Source of the DNA: Planctomycetota bacterium
GTDB taxonomy: Bacteria; Planctomycetota; Planctomycetia; Gemmatales; Gemmataceae
Direction: 5' to 3'
NCBI GenBank assembly: GCA_021413735.1
Contig: JAIOPV010000012.1
Span: 18,811 to 82,810 of the forward strand
DNA length: 64,000 nucleotides
Shown here: piece after piece, positions 10,418 to 18,318 of the stretch
Position numbering within the stretch: the stretch's first letter is position 1
How the letters are laid out: every line of letters begins with the position of its first letter
Notes under the pieces: generated by a model
The model's database searches: none
Seen by the model: the letters and a program-made list of their open reading frames with translations, nothing else
Told to the model about the DNA's origin: nothing
Program-made: the position numbers and the translations under genes

Positions 10418-11032
10418 TCATTCCGGACGCGGTTCGAGCAACTCGGCGTATTCTTCCCGCAGTCGACGCAGAACGCGGGACTTGATCAGGTAAACCGCGT
10501 TCACGGACATCCCCAGATCGGCAGCCACCGCGACGGGGTCTTGTTTGTCGATGACAACTCGCAAAAACGCATTTCGGGTTTCTTCCTTGTGCTCAGCGAG
10601 AACGAGGTCGAGCGCTCTGCGGTAGAGGATTCGCTCTTCTTCGGGATCGGGGCCATCGCCGACTTGCGGCTCGACGGCGATGCTCTCCAAAAGGCCGCCA
10701 GTATCGCCGCCCGCACCGGGTGCCTTCGTTCGAGCCCACAGGAAGTCGCGAACCTTGTTCCGTGTAATCACTCGCAGCCAACCGCGGAAGCTCCCGTCGC
10801 CTTCGCGTTGGAACTGACCGATCGCCGCAAGAACAGCCCGAAAAACATCTTGCCCCACGTCGGCCGCGTCTGCCGTTTGGAGACCACACCGCCGGCACCA
10901 GTGGTAGATAAGTGGGCTGTAAAGCCGGACGAAGGTATTCCACGCCGACGACTCACCTGCCCGCACTCGTTCGAGCCAGGTGGAGGAGGTGTTTTCGATC
11001 TGCCCATTATCTTCAACGGGCTCGTCTGTCAC
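10418..11032 (-). CDS. ECF-type RNA polymerase sigma factor
   Basis: 204 aa from a GTG start with GGAG seven bases upstream. Region 2: WNTFVRLYSPLIYHWCRR, then DVGQDVFRAV and GSFRGWLRVITRNKVRDFL, the usual sigma2 core helices. Region 4: NAFLRVVIDKQDPVAVAADLG followed by MSVNAVYLIKSRVLRRLREEY, a helix-turn-helix. The two domains are joined by a 40-residue linker. Directly upstream of the kinase gene, so it probably controls or is controlled by it. The upstream region is unusually AT-rich and has a palindrome at 11127-11145, a plausible autoregulatory or promoter site. Confidence 0.93.
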   Translation of the reverse strand: MTDEPVEDNGQIENTSSTWLERVRAGESSAWNTFVRLYSPLIYHWCRRCGLQTADAADVGQDVFRAVLAAIGQFQREGDGSFRGWLRVITRNKVRDFLWARTKAPGAGGDTGGLLESIAVEPQVGDGPDPEEERILYRRALDLVLAEHKEETRNAFLRVVIDKQDPVAVAADLGMSVNAVYLIKSRVLRRLREEYAELLEPRPE

Positions 11033-11082
11033 GATCGACTCCGAAATCGGAACAAATCTCCAAGATCGATTGTCTCCGGATG

Positions 11083-11112
11083 TTGACAGGCGGTCCAGAG
11101 AAAAGATATATA
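11083..11112 (+). promoter_or_regulatory. Promoter-like hexamers
   Basis: TTGACA at 11083-11088 and TATATA at 11107-11112 are 18 bases apart, on the plus strand. No intact plus-strand gene lies downstream; it reads antisense into the integrase remnant. It may be a leftover of the mobile element or act on an unseen RNA. Confidence 0.3.
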
Positions 11113-11126
11113 GTGATAGTATAGGT

Positions 11127-11145
11127 GTAAATATATTATATTTAC
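11127..11145. promoter_or_regulatory. AT-rich 9-1-9 palindrome upstream of sigma factor
   Basis: A perfect inverted repeat (GTAAATATA, one base, TATATTTAC) in a strongly AT-rich patch of a GC-rich genome. It lies about 95 bp before the sigma factor start on that gene's upstream side and touches the stop codon of the integrase remnant. It could be an operator for the sigma/kinase operon or belong to the decayed element. Confidence 0.4.
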
Positions 11146-11520
11146 CTGATGATCCAAGCAGGACCGCAATCCGGTTTCGTCTTCACCATCTGGTCACGGA
11201 CGACCGCAAGGGTCCGCGGACCAAACTCCTTGGCGGGCGTGTGGCCGTCCGGTCGCGCATTGGCGGAGGCAGCGACGACTTCGTGGATCGTGACATCGGG
11301 GGAAGCGTCCGGCGAAGTGCAGACGGCGAGCACGGCCGCCGAACTGGGTGGTGGGGCGAGTTCCGCAGTGATGCAGCGGTACTCGGCTTTGCTCTTGGGT
11401 GTGTTGTGCTTGCCCAGGTAGATAAGCTTGGCGGGTTTTGCCGACCAGAATACGGATGTCGGCTTGTTCGCTGGGCTTGTGGTGTTGAGATGCAGGGATG
11501 GGATTCTTCTGTCGCGGCAT
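11142..11520 (-). pseudogene. Decayed tyrosine-type site-specific integrase, N-terminal remnant
   Basis: Two minus-strand frames must be joined. Frame one from ATG 11520 reads PIPASQHHKPSEQADIRI, then GKTRQAYL; one base later, near 11420, the sense continues in another frame as LGKHNTPKSKAEYRCITAEL and on to GHTPAKEFGPRTLAVVRDQM before a stop at 11142. From memory, HHKPSGQA, AEYxRxIAEW and GHTPAxxFGPLxLxxVR are the N-terminal blocks of Gemmataceae integrases. The core-binding segment is shortened and the whole catalytic domain (R-H-R-Y) is missing, so this is a frameshifted, deleted remnant. It sits 112 bp from the 3' end of tRNA-Gly in the same orientation, the normal position for an integrase of a tRNA-targeting element. 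Confidence 0.68.
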
Positions 11521-11632
11521 CGGGTGTCTTCGGATGTGGCGTAAGACTACGCCGTTTCGTGACATTCCCGACCGCTCTCCGGGCCACCCGGAGGTAAGCG
11601 TAACCGCTTCGGCCGCAAGGCTTTAGATCAAG

Positions 11633-11704
11633 AGCGGGTGATGGGACTTGAACCCACGACAACCTCGTTGGCAACGAGGTACTCTACCACTGAGTTACAC
11701 CCGC
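11633..11704 (-). tRNA. tRNA-Gly(GCC)
   Basis: The minus strand folds as a full cloverleaf: 7-bp acceptor GCGGGTG/CACCCGC, D-arm with AGTGGTAGAGT, anticodon stem CCTCG/CGAGG with loop TTGCCAA (anticodon GCC), and T-arm GTGGG-TTCAAGT-CCCAT. Discriminator base is T and CCA is not encoded. It carries an integrase remnant just past its 3' end. Confidence 0.95.
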
Positions 11705-11919
11705 AAACGTTACCTGACTCACGCAATTTAGATGGCTCGGGCCACACCTTCAAGGGAGATTTTCCCCTACACGCCAGGAATGCCAAAATCTCCCCATGAA
11801 GTTGTCGGCAGCACCCCCCAAACCAGGCAATTGGGGAAAGGGGTATGGCCAGCCGAGAGAATCGGATGGTGCCCGAACATCGACTATCAGTTCCAACTCG
11901 AATTCTTCCACGGTTTCGA

Positions 11920-12579
11920 TCACCACTTCACGGTGAGTTGCTGCAACTCCTTCACGGCGGAAGCGATTCCTTGTTTCGCTCCAAACACGGCGGTGCCGGC
12001 CACGAACACATTCGCTCCGGCCTTGGACGCAAGCGGAATCGTTGCGTCGTCGATGCCGCCATCCACTTCGATCTCGCACGCCGGGTTGTGCTTCTGCACC
12101 AGTGCCCGTAACTCCGCGATCCGTGCCGTGCTTTCGGGGATGTACGCCTGCCCGCCGAAGCCGGGGAACACGGTCATGCACAACGCCAGGTCGATATCGC
12201 GAAGAAACGGCTCGATCTTGGCGACCGCCATGTCCGGGTTGAACGCGAGTCCGACCTTCTTGCCGAGGCCACGGCGAATATGTTCGATGATGGCTCGTGG
12301 GTCTGGGTGAACTTCAAGGTGAACGATGAGCGTGTCGGCTCCGGCTTTGACGAATCCATCAAGGAATTTCCCAGGATCTTGGACCATCAAGTGAACTTCG
12401 AGCGGTAACTTCGTGACGGGCCGAAGCCCCTTCACGACCACGGCCCCCATGCTGAGATTGGGGACGAAGTGGCCATCCATCACATCGACGTGAATTCGGT
12501 TGACACCGGCGGCTTCGACTTCACGGACCAACTCGCCAAGGCGTGAAAAGTCAGCCGCGAGGATGGATGGTGCAATCAT
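11920..12579 (-). CDS. rpe: Ribulose-phosphate 3-epimerase
   Basis: About 219 aa from ATG 12579, the normal family length; the ORF-track start 31 codons earlier is discarded because the TIM-barrel begins MIAPSILAADFSRLG. Motifs present: HVDVMDGHFVPNLSMG (metal ligands and first catalytic Asp), EVHLMVQDP, MTVFPGFGGQAYIPES and EVDGGID with the second catalytic Asp. It interconverts ribulose 5-phosphate and xylulose 5-phosphate in the pentose phosphate pathway, in the cytosol. Divergent from the CapA-like gene, with 167 bp between the two starts. Confidence 0.96.
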   Translation of the reverse strand: MIAPSILAADFSRLGELVREVEAAGVNRIHVDVMDGHFVPNLSMGAVVVKGLRPVTKLPLEVHLMVQDPGKFLDGFVKAGADTLIVHLEVHPDPRAIIEHIRRGLGKKVGLAFNPDMAVAKIEPFLRDIDLALCMTVFPGFGGQAYIPESTARIAELRALVQKHNPACEIEVDGGIDDATIPLASKAGANVFVAGTAVFGAKQGIASAVKELQQLTVKW

Positions 12580-12701
12580 GTTGGTTTCACGTTTGGGGGC
12601 AGCGTTTCGGGTGTGAGTCAGTTTCCGGCTTCGCAGTGCGTTTGCCAAGGGGTAGGGGCTGCTCTGCCGCAAGCGGTGGAACCCAATTCCCCGCTTCCCC
12701 G

Positions 12702-12707
12702 TATAAT
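12702..12707 (+). promoter_or_regulatory. Possible -10 box (TATAAT) of the CapA-like gene
   Basis: An exact TATAAT lies 39 bp before the ATG at 12747 in an otherwise GC-rich gap. No good -35 hexamer is visible at 16-18 bp, so this is tentative. Confidence 0.35.
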
Positions 12708-12746
12708 TCTCTGCTCACCCGAACTACGCTCCGGAACTCACGGCCA

Positions 12747-14060
12747 ATGCCTGACCGTTTCCCAAATCGATACACGCCCGAAAAACGCCTTCCCCTGTGG
12801 CAACAATTACGGGTCGAGAATCTGTCGTTCCGGCAAGCCGCGCTCAACGTTATCTCATACATCCGCAAGTCGATCCACAAGAAGTACACGGCCCCCAAAG
12901 AAGTCTTGCTGCACTTCGCAATTCAGCGGCAAATCTTCCAGCACCTGATGAAGCAGCCCAAAGATCCAGGCTCCACCAGGCTCGGGCTTGTCGGCGACAT
13001 CATGTGGATTCGCGACGGCTGGGATAACTTCCTCGATTCCGGTGTCCTCGATTACCTGAACGCCCACGATGCGGTCGTCGGGAACCTCGAATCCGTGATC
13101 TCGACACGATTCAAAGTGCCGAGCCTGTTTCCCGATTACTTCACGTACAATTCGCATCCGAATCTCGTGAAGGCATTCCGCCGTCCGGATGGGCGCAGCA
13201 CATTCTCGGCGTTGTCGCTGGCGAACAACCACGCTCTCGACCGTGGTGAAATCGGTGCCCGCGACACGCAAGATTTACTCAACGAACTTGGCATTCCGCA
13301 CTCGGGCATCGTCTTCGGACAGGACGAGAAGCCGTACACGACGTTCGAGGTGAACGGCATCAAGGTCGGCTTCTACGCGGTGGCATGGGGGTTGAACTCG
13401 TTCGTTTCGCCAAATCTGAACGTTCGGATGCACTCGCTGCCGACAGGGGTGTTTGAACCGGCCGCTCCGGTCGATCTCGTGGAGATTCGCAAAGTTCTCG
13501 CGGACATGGCAGCGGACGGATGCGAGTTCCGAATCGTGTCGCTGCACTGGGGTTACGAGTTCGAGTATTACCCGTGCCCTGGCGTGATGCGGGTGGGCCA
13601 TCAGGTCGTGCGAGCCGGAGCTGATCTCGTTCTCGGAACGCACCCGCACGTTCAGCAACCGTGCGAGACTCTTTTCGTGAACGGCTACGAAAACAGGCTT
13701 CCGGAACCGATCCGCGAACTCGCCGAGTATCACTCCACGCTGACCGCCGAGGGTCCGCAACGGAAAGCGATGATTGCTTACTCGATGGGCAACCTTGCCA
13801 CGACGATGTTCACCTTCGAGTGCAAGATCGGCTGGATTCTGAGTCTTCGGCTATTCCGCGACAGCAGTGGCCGCATCGACTGGAACCCCGATGCTTCGGC
13901 GTTTGTCGTGAACGTGCCCAGGTTTGGCCGCAAACGCGAACGTCGGCTCTTGATGCTCGACGACTACCGCAAGCAGTCGTTGAAACACCGTCGCGTTCCG
14001 CCGTGGGAGGAAACGTACTTTGCGTTCCTCGAAAAGCATGTTGGAGCCGGTCTGGAATAA
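12747..14060 (+). CDS. CapA-family metallophosphatase-like protein (PGA_cap)
   Basis: About 437 aa from ATG 12747; the ORF track's 68-codon extension overlaps the start of rpe and is Arg/Cys-rich non-genuine sequence. PGA_cap motifs: LVGDIMW, VGNLESVIS, ALSLANNHALDRG, IVSLHWGYEFEYYP, LVLGTHPHVQQP and YSMGNL, all expected metal-binding or active-site blocks. The family is named for poly-gamma-glutamate capsule synthesis but most members outside Bacilli are uncharacterised. There is no signal peptide or membrane anchor, unlike classical CapA, and no other capsule gene nearby, so a capsule role should not be assumed. Confidence 0.85.
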   Translation: MPDRFPNRYTPEKRLPLWQQLRVENLSFRQAALNVISYIRKSIHKKYTAPKEVLLHFAIQRQIFQHLMKQPKDPGSTRLGLVGDIMWIRDGWDNFLDSGVLDYLNAHDAVVGNLESVISTRFKVPSLFPDYFTYNSHPNLVKAFRRPDGRSTFSALSLANNHALDRGEIGARDTQDLLNELGIPHSGIVFGQDEKPYTTFEVNGIKVGFYAVAWGLNSFVSPNLNVRMHSLPTGVFEPAAPVDLVEIRKVLADMAADGCEFRIVSLHWGYEFEYYPCPGVMRVGHQVVRAGADLVLGTHPHVQQPCETLFVNGYENRLPEPIRELAEYHSTLTAEGPQRKAMIAYSMGNLATTMFTFECKIGWILSLRLFRDSSGRIDWNPDASAFVVNVPRFGRKRERRLLMLDDYRKQSLKHRRVPPWEETYFAFLEKHVGAGLE

Positions 14061-14074
14061 AGTCCCGAGTCGTT

Positions 14075-14127
14075 TTCGCCGCTTGCGGCGTAGCGGTGGC
14101 AATTAGCGCGACGCCGCAAGCGGCGAA
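14075..14127. repeat. 17-bp perfect inverted repeat (GCCGCTTGCGGCGT family)
   Basis: Arms 14075-14091 and 14111-14127 are exact reverse complements around a 19-base spacer. It lies just after the CapA-like stop and before the Mpo1-like gene. The core GCCGCTTGCGGCGT recurs at 18243-18304 and 21285-21383, so this is a dispersed repeat that may also end transcripts. Confidence 0.85.
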
Positions 14128-14142
14128 GTCAGAGAACGCACA

Positions 14143-14478
14143 ATGCCAAGATTTCCGATCGCTCGCAAGCTGCTCAGGTTCGCCGGTCGCGCACGCCGCA
14201 ACTGGCTGACCCGGCACCAGAACACGTTCAACTTCTGGATTCACATGCTCGGCATCCCGCTGGCCTTCGCGGGCATTCCCCTTCTGTTCATCGCGGATTG
14301 GGAGTGGGGCGTCGGAGTGATCATTGCCGGGTATCTACTCCAATGGATCGGGCACCGCGTCGAAGGGAACGATGTCGGTGAATTGATCCCGCTGAAACGT
14401 CTCCTCGGATTGCCGGTCGTTGCGATCGCGCCGCAATATGCCGCCGCTCGCTCCTTGCCCATTCCCCCAGCAACTTGA
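14143..14478 (+). CDS. Mpo1-like (DUF962) membrane protein
   Basis: 111 aa. It shows the Mpo1/DUF962 pattern HQNTFNFWIHMLGIPL, two hydrophobic helices (LAFAGIPLLFIA and GVGVIIAGYLLQWIG) and the conserved QWIGHRVEGNDVG with histidines that in yeast Mpo1 bind iron for alpha-oxidation of 2-hydroxy fatty acids. Bacterial members are mostly uncharacterised; a lipid dioxygenase role is inference from the yeast protein. Short for the family, and the last 15 residues are Ala/Pro-rich. Possibly co-transcribed with the CapA-like gene, though a palindrome separates them. Confidence 0.78.
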   Translation: MPRFPIARKLLRFAGRARRNWLTRHQNTFNFWIHMLGIPLAFAGIPLLFIADWEWGVGVIIAGYLLQWIGHRVEGNDVGELIPLKRLLGLPVVAIAPQYAAARSLPIPPAT

Positions 14479-14644
14479 GCCATTCCTGCCAGTTCGCCCA
14501 AAACCTCAACCACATCGCCGGAAAAGTCGATTCAATCGACAACTCAGGTAAATTCCATCACGTTCGCGAGTCGATGGGTGAAGAGCAGCCCTTTCGGAGT
14601 CGGGGGACTTCATGGGGCAACGCGGTCCGGGACGGGGGGACGCG

Positions 14645-17014
14645 ATGAGTCGCAAGCGGTGGGTTAAACGGATTCTTGCTGGGTTGCTCGCCATCGGCTC
14701 GGCCGGTGGATGCAAGCAACGCGTGTTCATGGAACCGGCGGACTACAAAGATGCTGTGATGAACGCGCTTCCGCGCGGCCTCGAATCGGACCCGCATAGC
14801 ACCCTCACACCCGACAAGGTGGATCGTGTTACCCAGGAGAAAGGGCCAGGTGACGTGCTCGACACGACCCGGCCCCCTCGGATGGTCACGTTGCAGGAAT
14901 GCATCGCGATCGCCTTGGAGCAGGGTAACACCGGGTCACAAACTCCGACGAACTTCGGCTTCAAGACCGAATCCATCGAGACCCAGAACGGCCGAACCAT
15001 CGGCGGTTCCGACTCGATCAAGGTCTTCGCGGTCGATCCGGCCATCTCGGCGGTGAGCCTGGAACGGTCGTTGTCGAAGTTCGACGCTCGGTGGGTGAAC
15101 AGTCTCACCTGGCAGAAATTCGACCAGCCAACCGCGGCACAGTTCTTGTCATTCCAGAACTCCCGCGATGTTGCGAACCTCACGACCACGCTGGCTAAGC
15201 CGTTGCCCACCGGTGGTGTCAGTGCGATCACGTTCAGCACCGATTACCAGAAGTTCACCAGCAACTCTGGCTCGGGGTTCGTGAATCCGAACTATACGCC
15301 GCGAGTGCAGTTCACCTTCGAGCAACCGTTGTGGCGTTTGTTCGGCGTCGAGGCTAACCAACTCGCGGGAAGCCATCCGGGCAGCCAGTTGCTCAACCTC
15401 CAGCCCAGCGGTGGAGCTGGCACGGAAGGTATCCTGATTAGCCGCATCCGGGTCGATCAGGCGAAGGCAGATTTCGACGTCAAAGTGAACTACCTGCTGG
15501 TGAATATCGAGACTGCGTACTGGAATTTGTATGCCGCGTACTACAACTTGTACGCCCAGGAAGAAGGCATGCGGCAGGCGTTCGAGGGCTACCGATTCAT
15601 CCAGATTCGAGTGGAAACCGGGAACCAACCGCCGCAGGACGCTTATCAGGCTCGTGCTCAGTTCGAGCGATTCCGCCGACAGGTGTATCAGGCTCGCGGA
15701 CAGGTTCTGGAATCGGAACGACAAATTCGCGGCATGATGGGGCTGCGAAGCGACGACGGCTTCCGGCTCATCCCGATCGACAAGCCGAACGAGGCACCGT
15801 TCCGTCCGGATTTCTACGAGGCCGCAAACGAGGCACTCTCGAACCGTCCGGAACTTCTCGAAGCCCGAGAAACGGTGAAGTTCAATCAGTTGAACGTTCA
15901 GCTTCAGAAGAACCTTCGCCGGCCTGACCTGCGATTGGTTAGCCAGTACGACATTGCCGGGCTGGGAACCCGCCTCGACGGAAGCGAAACCCTCGCGGGG
16001 GGTGTTCCTGGGAACGCACTGTCGAGCTTCACGAGCAACAACTTCAATAGCTGGACCGTCGGCTTCCGTCTGGATATGCCGCTCGGGTTCCGCGACGCGA
16101 ACGGCCTCGTCCGGGATTCGCAACTGAACCTGGCTCGAAGCTACTTCCAGCTTCGCGATGCCGAGATGAAGGCTCTCGAATACCTCGTGCAGCAGTATCG
16201 CCGCGTGATTCAGGCGCACGCGGAAATCGGGCCAGCCCGCGAAGAACGGAAGGCATTGCAGATCTACCTCGGGAAGATCAAGGAGTTGATCGACATCGGA
16301 CGGTGGGATGCGAACTCCTATCAGCAGTACCTGACCGTTCAGCGTGACCTGGCAACTTCGATTGCGAACGAGTTCCGGGCGATCGCGGATTACAACTCCG
16401 CGCTGGCAGCGATGGAACTCGCGAAGGGCACGATTCAGCAGTACAACAAGGTCTCGGTGAATGAGGGGCCGCTTCCGCCTTGGGCGCAGAAGAAGGCTGC
16501 GGACCACATCCGAGAGCGAACCGAGTCGGCGTTGAAACTGCGAGAGCGGGATTGCTCGCCAGAACCGGCTGGTCCGGGCGTGATCGGCAGCACCCCAATC
16601 GCGCCGCCGGGTGGAACGCCGTTGATCGGCAACATCACGCTGCCGCCGTTCGCTGAGCAACGCGCTCCGCTGCCGGATGCCCTGCCAACGCCGCTACCAC
16701 TCGATCCGAAGAAGGTAGCGCCAAGCCTGCCGAGCGGTATCGGGATGAGCGCACAACCGCCCGCGACAACGCGGCTGACGCAACCGGCCCCGCAGTTCCC
16801 GAACCCGACGTTTGTTGGCAACGGGGATCCGGCTGGCGTGTTCTTCCAGCCTGTGGGAACAGCCTCGTTCGCACCGCGGACTCCGGCTGCATCGGCGATT
16901 TCGACAGAGACGAAGCCGTCACCGGCTCCGCCAGCCCCGCCGCTGCCGACGCCATTCCCAGCGGGAGGCGGTTCCGTTCCACTGCCGGTTCCGCCACTTG
17001 GTTCAGCACCGTAA
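14645..17014 (+). CDS. TolC-family outer-membrane efflux-like lipoprotein
   Basis: About 789 aa. ATG 14645 is preferred (11 codons inside the ORF) because it directly starts a lipoprotein signal, SRKRWVKRILAGLLAIGSAGGC. The central part has TolC/OEP features: long amphipathic, Gln/Glu/Arg-rich helices (ETAYWNLYAAYYNLYAQEEG, YQARAQFERFRRQVYQARGQ), the ALSNRPELLEAR block and the second repeat ending MELAKGTIQQYN. The last 150 residues are Pro/Gly-rich and low complexity, so the protein is much longer than the usual 450-500 aa. No inner-membrane pump or adaptor is adjacent, so its export partner is unknown. A strong intrinsic terminator follows. Confidence 0.88.
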   Translation: MSRKRWVKRILAGLLAIGSAGGCKQRVFMEPADYKDAVMNALPRGLESDPHSTLTPDKVDRVTQEKGPGDVLDTTRPPRMVTLQECIAIALEQGNTGSQTPTNFGFKTESIETQNGRTIGGSDSIKVFAVDPAISAVSLERSLSKFDARWVNSLTWQKFDQPTAAQFLSFQNSRDVANLTTTLAKPLPTGGVSAITFSTDYQKFTSNSGSGFVNPNYTPRVQFTFEQPLWRLFGVEANQLAGSHPGSQLLNLQPSGGAGTEGILISRIRVDQAKADFDVKVNYLLVNIETAYWNLYAAYYNLYAQEEGMRQAFEGYRFIQIRVETGNQPPQDAYQARAQFERFRRQVYQARGQVLESERQIRGMMGLRSDDGFRLIPIDKPNEAPFRPDFYEAANEALSNRPELLEARETVKFNQLNVQLQKNLRRPDLRLVSQYDIAGLGTRLDGSETLAGGVPGNALSSFTSNNFNSWTVGFRLDMPLGFRDANGLVRDSQLNLARSYFQLRDAEMKALEYLVQQYRRVIQAHAEIGPAREERKALQIYLGKIKELIDIGRWDANSYQQYLTVQRDLATSIANEFRAIADYNSALAAMELAKGTIQQYNKVSVNEGPLPPWAQKKAADHIRERTESALKLRERDCSPEPAGPGVIGSTPIAPPGGTPLIGNITLPPFAEQRAPLPDALPTPLPLDPKKVAPSLPSGIGMSAQPPATTRLTQPAPQFPNPTFVGNGDPAGVFFQPVGTASFAPRTPAASAISTETKPSPAPPAPPLPTPFPAGGGSVPLPVPPLGSAP

Positions 17015-17040
17015 ATACCTTGAGAAATCGATGTTGATGA

Positions 17041-17067
17041 ACGGAGGACATCAGTCCTCCGTTTTTT
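17041..17067 (+). terminator. Intrinsic terminator after TolC-like gene
   Basis: Nine-bp stem ACGGAGGAC/GTCCTCCGT with a 4-base loop (ATCA), followed directly by a T-run. Located 26 bp after the TolC-like stop codon. Confidence 0.9.
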
Positions 17068-17257
17068 CATTTGAGGCGATTGCGAAGCAGCAGGCGGCGT
17101 GAATTGTGACGGCACTTGCGGCTTCGCAGGCACCCATCATTGCAAACCGGCATAGACACGGCTGGAAAAAGTGCGTTAGCATATTAAGTGACCTCTCAAA
17201 CCGCAAGGACGCGGTCACGTCCTTTTGTCGGAATTCTTTTCCTCGGAGGGCATTCAA

Positions 17258-18235
17258 ATGCCCATCACCCGCACACTCTTCCTGGCCGCTCCCATCTCGT
17301 TGACCCTCGCCGCGCTGTTCGCTCCATTCCACGGAATTGCTGCGAACGCTGCACCAGACCGCACCCCGCCCGAACCGGCACGGATTGCCACCGGACTCGA
17401 CGTTGAAGTGAAATGCGTCGATGAAAGCTCGCTCAAGTTGAAACTCCTCGACGAGAAACTCGAACTTGTCACCAAGTACGGGTTCCTTCAGATCGCCGTC
17501 GGTGACATCCGCCGAATCGAGTTCGCGCATCGTTGCCCAGCCGATGTCGCAGAGAAGATCGCACTTGCGATTTCCAAGCTCGGTCACTCGGATTTCCAGA
17601 TCCGCGAGCAGGCAACCACGGAACTCAAGAACCACCGCGAACGGTCGTATCCGTTCCTGCTGAGGTCGCTTAAGAACGACGACCCCGAAGTGAGTCGCCG
17701 AGCAGACGAAGCGTTGAAATTCATTCAGGCGAAGGTGCCCGCCCAGCTTCTGGAGGCACGCGATAACGACGTCGTTTTCACCGAAGACTCGAAGTTCACG
17801 GGGAAACTGACCGCTCAGAGCGTTCGTGTTCTCACAGGAATGTTCGGGGAGCAAACGCTGAAGTTGGCTGATTTGCGTTCGTTGCGAACCGGTGCGGGTA
17901 TCGCTTCGGATGAGTTCGCGAACGCCGTGGCGGCTCCCGCGACGCTGGCGACGTACCAGCAGCAGTTCGGCAAGGAACTCGTGTTCACGCTGACGGGGCA
18001 CACGCCCGCGAACGGTCAGCAGGCGACTGTTTGGGGCACGGATGTCTACACGCTCGACTCGAATCTCGCGGCAGCGGCCGTTCACGCTGGGCTTGCGAAA
18101 CCAGGCGAGGTGGTGGCTGTGCGGGTGCGGGTGGTTCAGTCGCCGGCCCAGTACACGGCGAGTTCGCGCAACGGCGTGAATTCGAACGCCTACGGGAACT
18201 TTGCTTCTGGTGCGTTCGAGTTCGTGAAGCGATGA
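17258..18235 (+). CDS. Secreted protein with C-terminal LCCL domain
   Basis: About 325 aa from ATG 17258, with GGAGG upstream and a Sec signal (FLAAPISLTLAALFAPFHGIAANA). The N-terminal half has an SH3-like beta segment (LDVEVKCVDESSLKLKLLDE) and a HEAT-like stretch (IREQATTELKNHRERSYPFL, then DPEVSRRADEALKFI). The C-terminus matches an LCCL domain: VWGTDVYTLDSNLAAAAVHAG and the terminal YGNFASGAFEF. LCCL domains are best known in eukaryotic extracellular proteins but occur in planctomycetes. The usual LCCL cysteines are missing here, so the fold may rely on other contacts. Function unknown; likely extracytoplasmic. Confidence 0.8.
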   Translation: MPITRTLFLAAPISLTLAALFAPFHGIAANAAPDRTPPEPARIATGLDVEVKCVDESSLKLKLLDEKLELVTKYGFLQIAVGDIRRIEFAHRCPADVAEKIALAISKLGHSDFQIREQATTELKNHRERSYPFLLRSLKNDDPEVSRRADEALKFIQAKVPAQLLEARDNDVVFTEDSKFTGKLTAQSVRVLTGMFGEQTLKLADLRSLRTGAGIASDEFANAVAAPATLATYQQQFGKELVFTLTGHTPANGQQATVWGTDVYTLDSNLAAAAVHAGLAKPGEVVAVRVRVVQSPAQYTASSRNGVNSNAYGNFASGAFEFVKR

Positions 18236-18242
18236 AGAGAAG

Positions 18243-18304
18243 TTTCTTCGCCACTTGCGGCGTAGCGCTCACAATGGAGCGCTACGCCGCAAGTGGCGAA
18301 GAAA
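18243..18304. terminator. 28-bp perfect palindrome between convergent genes
   Basis: Arms 18243-18270 and 18277-18304 are exact reverse complements with a 6-base loop and TTTCTTC/GAAGAAA ends. It lies between the LCCL gene (plus) and the hydroxyacid dehydrogenase gene (minus), so it can end transcription both ways. It shares the CTTGCGGCGT core with the repeats at 14075 and 21285. Confidence 0.85.
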
Positions 18305-18318
18305 AGTAACAATTGCTC

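Noticed and set aside
11183-11674. 163-aa ORF running through tRNA-Gly
   Set aside because: Its first residues are a translation of the tRNA itself, and its frame does not carry the integrase motifs.
12747-14060. Capsule (poly-gamma-glutamate) biosynthesis operon
   Set aside because: No CapB/CapC genes and no membrane anchor; only the phosphatase-like fold is supported.
15149-16660. 503-aa minus-strand ORF
   Set aside because: It lies antisense inside the TolC-like gene, is Arg-rich with no family motifs, and mirrors codon bias of the real gene.
14645-17014. A multidrug efflux operon
   Set aside because: Only the TolC-like component is present; no RND pump or adaptor gene flanks it.
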